Shown here: piece after piece, positions 4,882-5,902 of the stretch
Numbering within the stretch: the first letter of the stretch is position 1
Layout: the number at the start of each line of letters is the position of its first letter
Source of the DNA: Pseudomonadota bacterium
GTDB taxonomy: Bacteria > Pseudomonadota > Alphaproteobacteria > Rhizobiales > Methylopilaceae
Assembly: GCA_023389135.1 (NCBI GenBank)
Contig: JAEWEX010000341.1
Coordinates: 1 to 5,902, forward strand
Direction of reading: 5' to 3'
Length of the DNA stretch: 5,902 bases
Notes under the pieces: generated by a model
Databases searched by the model: none
The model's input: the letters and a program-made list of their open reading frames with translations, nothing else
Told to the model about the DNA's origin: nothing
Program-made: the position numbers and the translations under genes

Positions 4882-5902
4882 ATGGCTCTCGCAGCCGTCA
4901 CCCGAGAACCCGAAAGCGACGCCGCCCGCGCCGTCGCCGAGGTGGTCGCCCGCGCCCGCAAGGCCCAGGCGACCTTCGCCGAGGTCAGCCAGGAGCGCGC
5001 CGACGAGGCGGTCCGCGCGCTCGCCTGGTCGCTCTACAAGCCCGAGAACGCCCGCGAGGTCGCCGAGCTCGCCGTGGCCGACACCGGCCTCGGCAATGTC
5101 GCCGACAAGATCATCAAGAAGCAGCGCAAGACCTTCGGCGCGCTGCGCGACCTGCTGCGCGGCAAGTCCGTCGGCATCATCGAGGAGGATCCCGCCCGCG
5201 GGCTCGTGAAATACGCCAAGCCCATGGGCGTGATCGGCGCGGTGACGCCCTCCACCAACCCCGGCGCGACCCCGGTCAACAAGGCGATGATGGCCATCAA
5301 GGGCCGCAACGCCGTGATCATCGGACCCTCGCCGCTGGGCTACCGCACCACGGCGCGCGTGGTCGAGCTCATGCGCGGCGAGCTGGAGAAGGTCGGGCTC
5401 GACCCGGATCTGGTCCAGATCCTGCCGGAGCCGATCACCAAGGAAGGCACCCAGGCGCTGATGGAGCAGGTTGACCTCGTGGTCATCACCGGCAGCCAGG
5501 ACAATGTCCGCCGCGGCTATTCCAGCGGCACGCCCGCCATCGGGGTCGGCGCCGGCAACGTGCCGGTGATCGTGGACGCCAGCGCGGACCTCGCCGATGC
5601 GGCCCGCAAGATCCGCGCCTCCAAGATCTTCGACAACTCCACCTCGTGCTCCTCCGAGAACGCCATCGTCATCGTCGACGAGATCTACGATCAGGCGATC
5701 GCGGCCCTCAAGGACGCCGGCGCCTATCTCTGCACCGCCGAGGAGAAGGAGCGCGTCGTCGGCAAGCTGTGGCAGAACGGCAAGCTCAACCGCCACCTGA
5801 TCGCCAAGGACGCTCCCATCCTCGCGGAAGCGTTCCAGCTCTCGCCCGAGGCCTCCATGGCCGACTACTTCCTGGTGGAGGAGACCGGCATCGGCCGCGG
5901 CC
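4882..5902 (+). CDS. sauS: CoA-acylating aldehyde dehydrogenase, likely sulfoacetaldehyde dehydrogenase (partial)
   Basis: The first 340 residues are present; the frame stays open to the window edge, and acylating aldehyde dehydrogenases usually run past 450 residues. It should interconvert an aldehyde and its acyl-CoA with NAD(P). Visible are the cofactor-domain segment AVTPSTNPGATPVNKA (from 120), KGRNAVIIGPSP, the glycine motif ITGSQDNV (from 202), GAGNVPVIVD (from 223), and the catalytic cysteine C256 in FDNSTSCSSEN (250-260). The Cys block with no separate general-base Glu motif (ELGG type) is as in AdhE/EutE/SauS-type acylating enzymes rather than hydrolytic ones. The overall feel matches acylating sulfoacetaldehyde dehydrogenase (SauS: sulfoacetyl-CoA to sulfoacetaldehyde), and pairing with a phosphate acyltransferase fits an Xsc/Pta sulfonate route. 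Acetaldehyde or another short aldehyde remains possible, so the family is firm but the substrate is only moderately supported. Confidence 0.82.
   Translation, partial: MALAAVTREPESDAARAVAEVVARARKAQATFAEVSQERADEAVRALAWSLYKPENAREVAELAVADTGLGNVADKIIKKQRKTFGALRDLLRGKSVGIIEEDPARGLVKYAKPMGVIGAVTPSTNPGATPVNKAMMAIKGRNAVIIGPSPLGYRTTARVVELMRGELEKVGLDPDLVQILPEPITKEGTQALMEQVDLVVITGSQDNVRRGYSSGTPAIGVGAGNVPVIVDASADLADAARKIRASKIFDNSTSCSSENAIVIVDEIYDQAIAALKDAGAYLCTAEEKERVVGKLWQNGKLNRHLIAKDAPILAEAFQLSPEASMADYFLVEETGIGRG

Noticed and set aside
3942..5474. Plus-strand 510-codon frame spanning the acyltransferase and dehydrogenase
   Set aside because: Arg-rich shadow; both real genes in other frames show conserved catalytic motifs.

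Overview
The window reads as a piece of a high-GC (roughly 70%) proteobacterial chromosome, most likely alphaproteobacterial. This rests on strongly GC-biased third codon positions, a periplasmic MltB-type murein hydrolase, and the style of the LysR and acyltransferase proteins. It is a protein-level impression only; no rRNA or tRNA gene is present. All genes share similar base composition, so nothing marks a recent insertion. The only clearly AT-richer stretch is the 70-bp divergent promoter region at 3849-3918.

Left part (1-1667): the 3' end of an unidentified gene is followed by a small operon-like unit. This holds a 72-residue protein with a twin-arginine-like signal and a very Arg-rich 27-residue tail, then a perfect 10-bp stem-loop, then a 415-residue fusion of an HprK-like P-loop kinase with a C-terminal PqqD/RRE domain. 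A small secreted peptide, a putative attenuating hairpin and a kinase fused to a peptide-binding domain together suggest a peptide phosphorylation or RiPP-like system. This is the most interesting part of the window.

Middle (1760-3848): a Sec-exported lytic murein transglycosylase of the MltB type with a C-terminal peptidoglycan-binding domain is transcribed rightward. It meets, tail to tail with a 4-bp gap, a LysR-type regulator transcribed leftward.

Right part (3849-5902): the regulator diverges from a two-gene operon of a phosphate acyltransferase and a CoA-acylating aldehyde dehydrogenase that resembles sulfoacetaldehyde dehydrogenase (SauS). The dehydrogenase is cut by the window end. 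The divergent region contains a textbook LysR-type box (ATCAT-N11-ATGAT). Together these suggest inducible catabolism of a C2 aldehyde or acyl-CoA, plausibly sulfoacetate/sulfoacetaldehyde: the dehydrogenase would supply sulfoacetaldehyde, a sulfoacetaldehyde acetyltransferase (Xsc, not in the window) would make acetyl phosphate, and Pta would convert it to acetyl-CoA. No tRNA, rRNA, CRISPR array, insertion sequence or long repeat was seen, and no gene-free stretch exceeds 300 bases.
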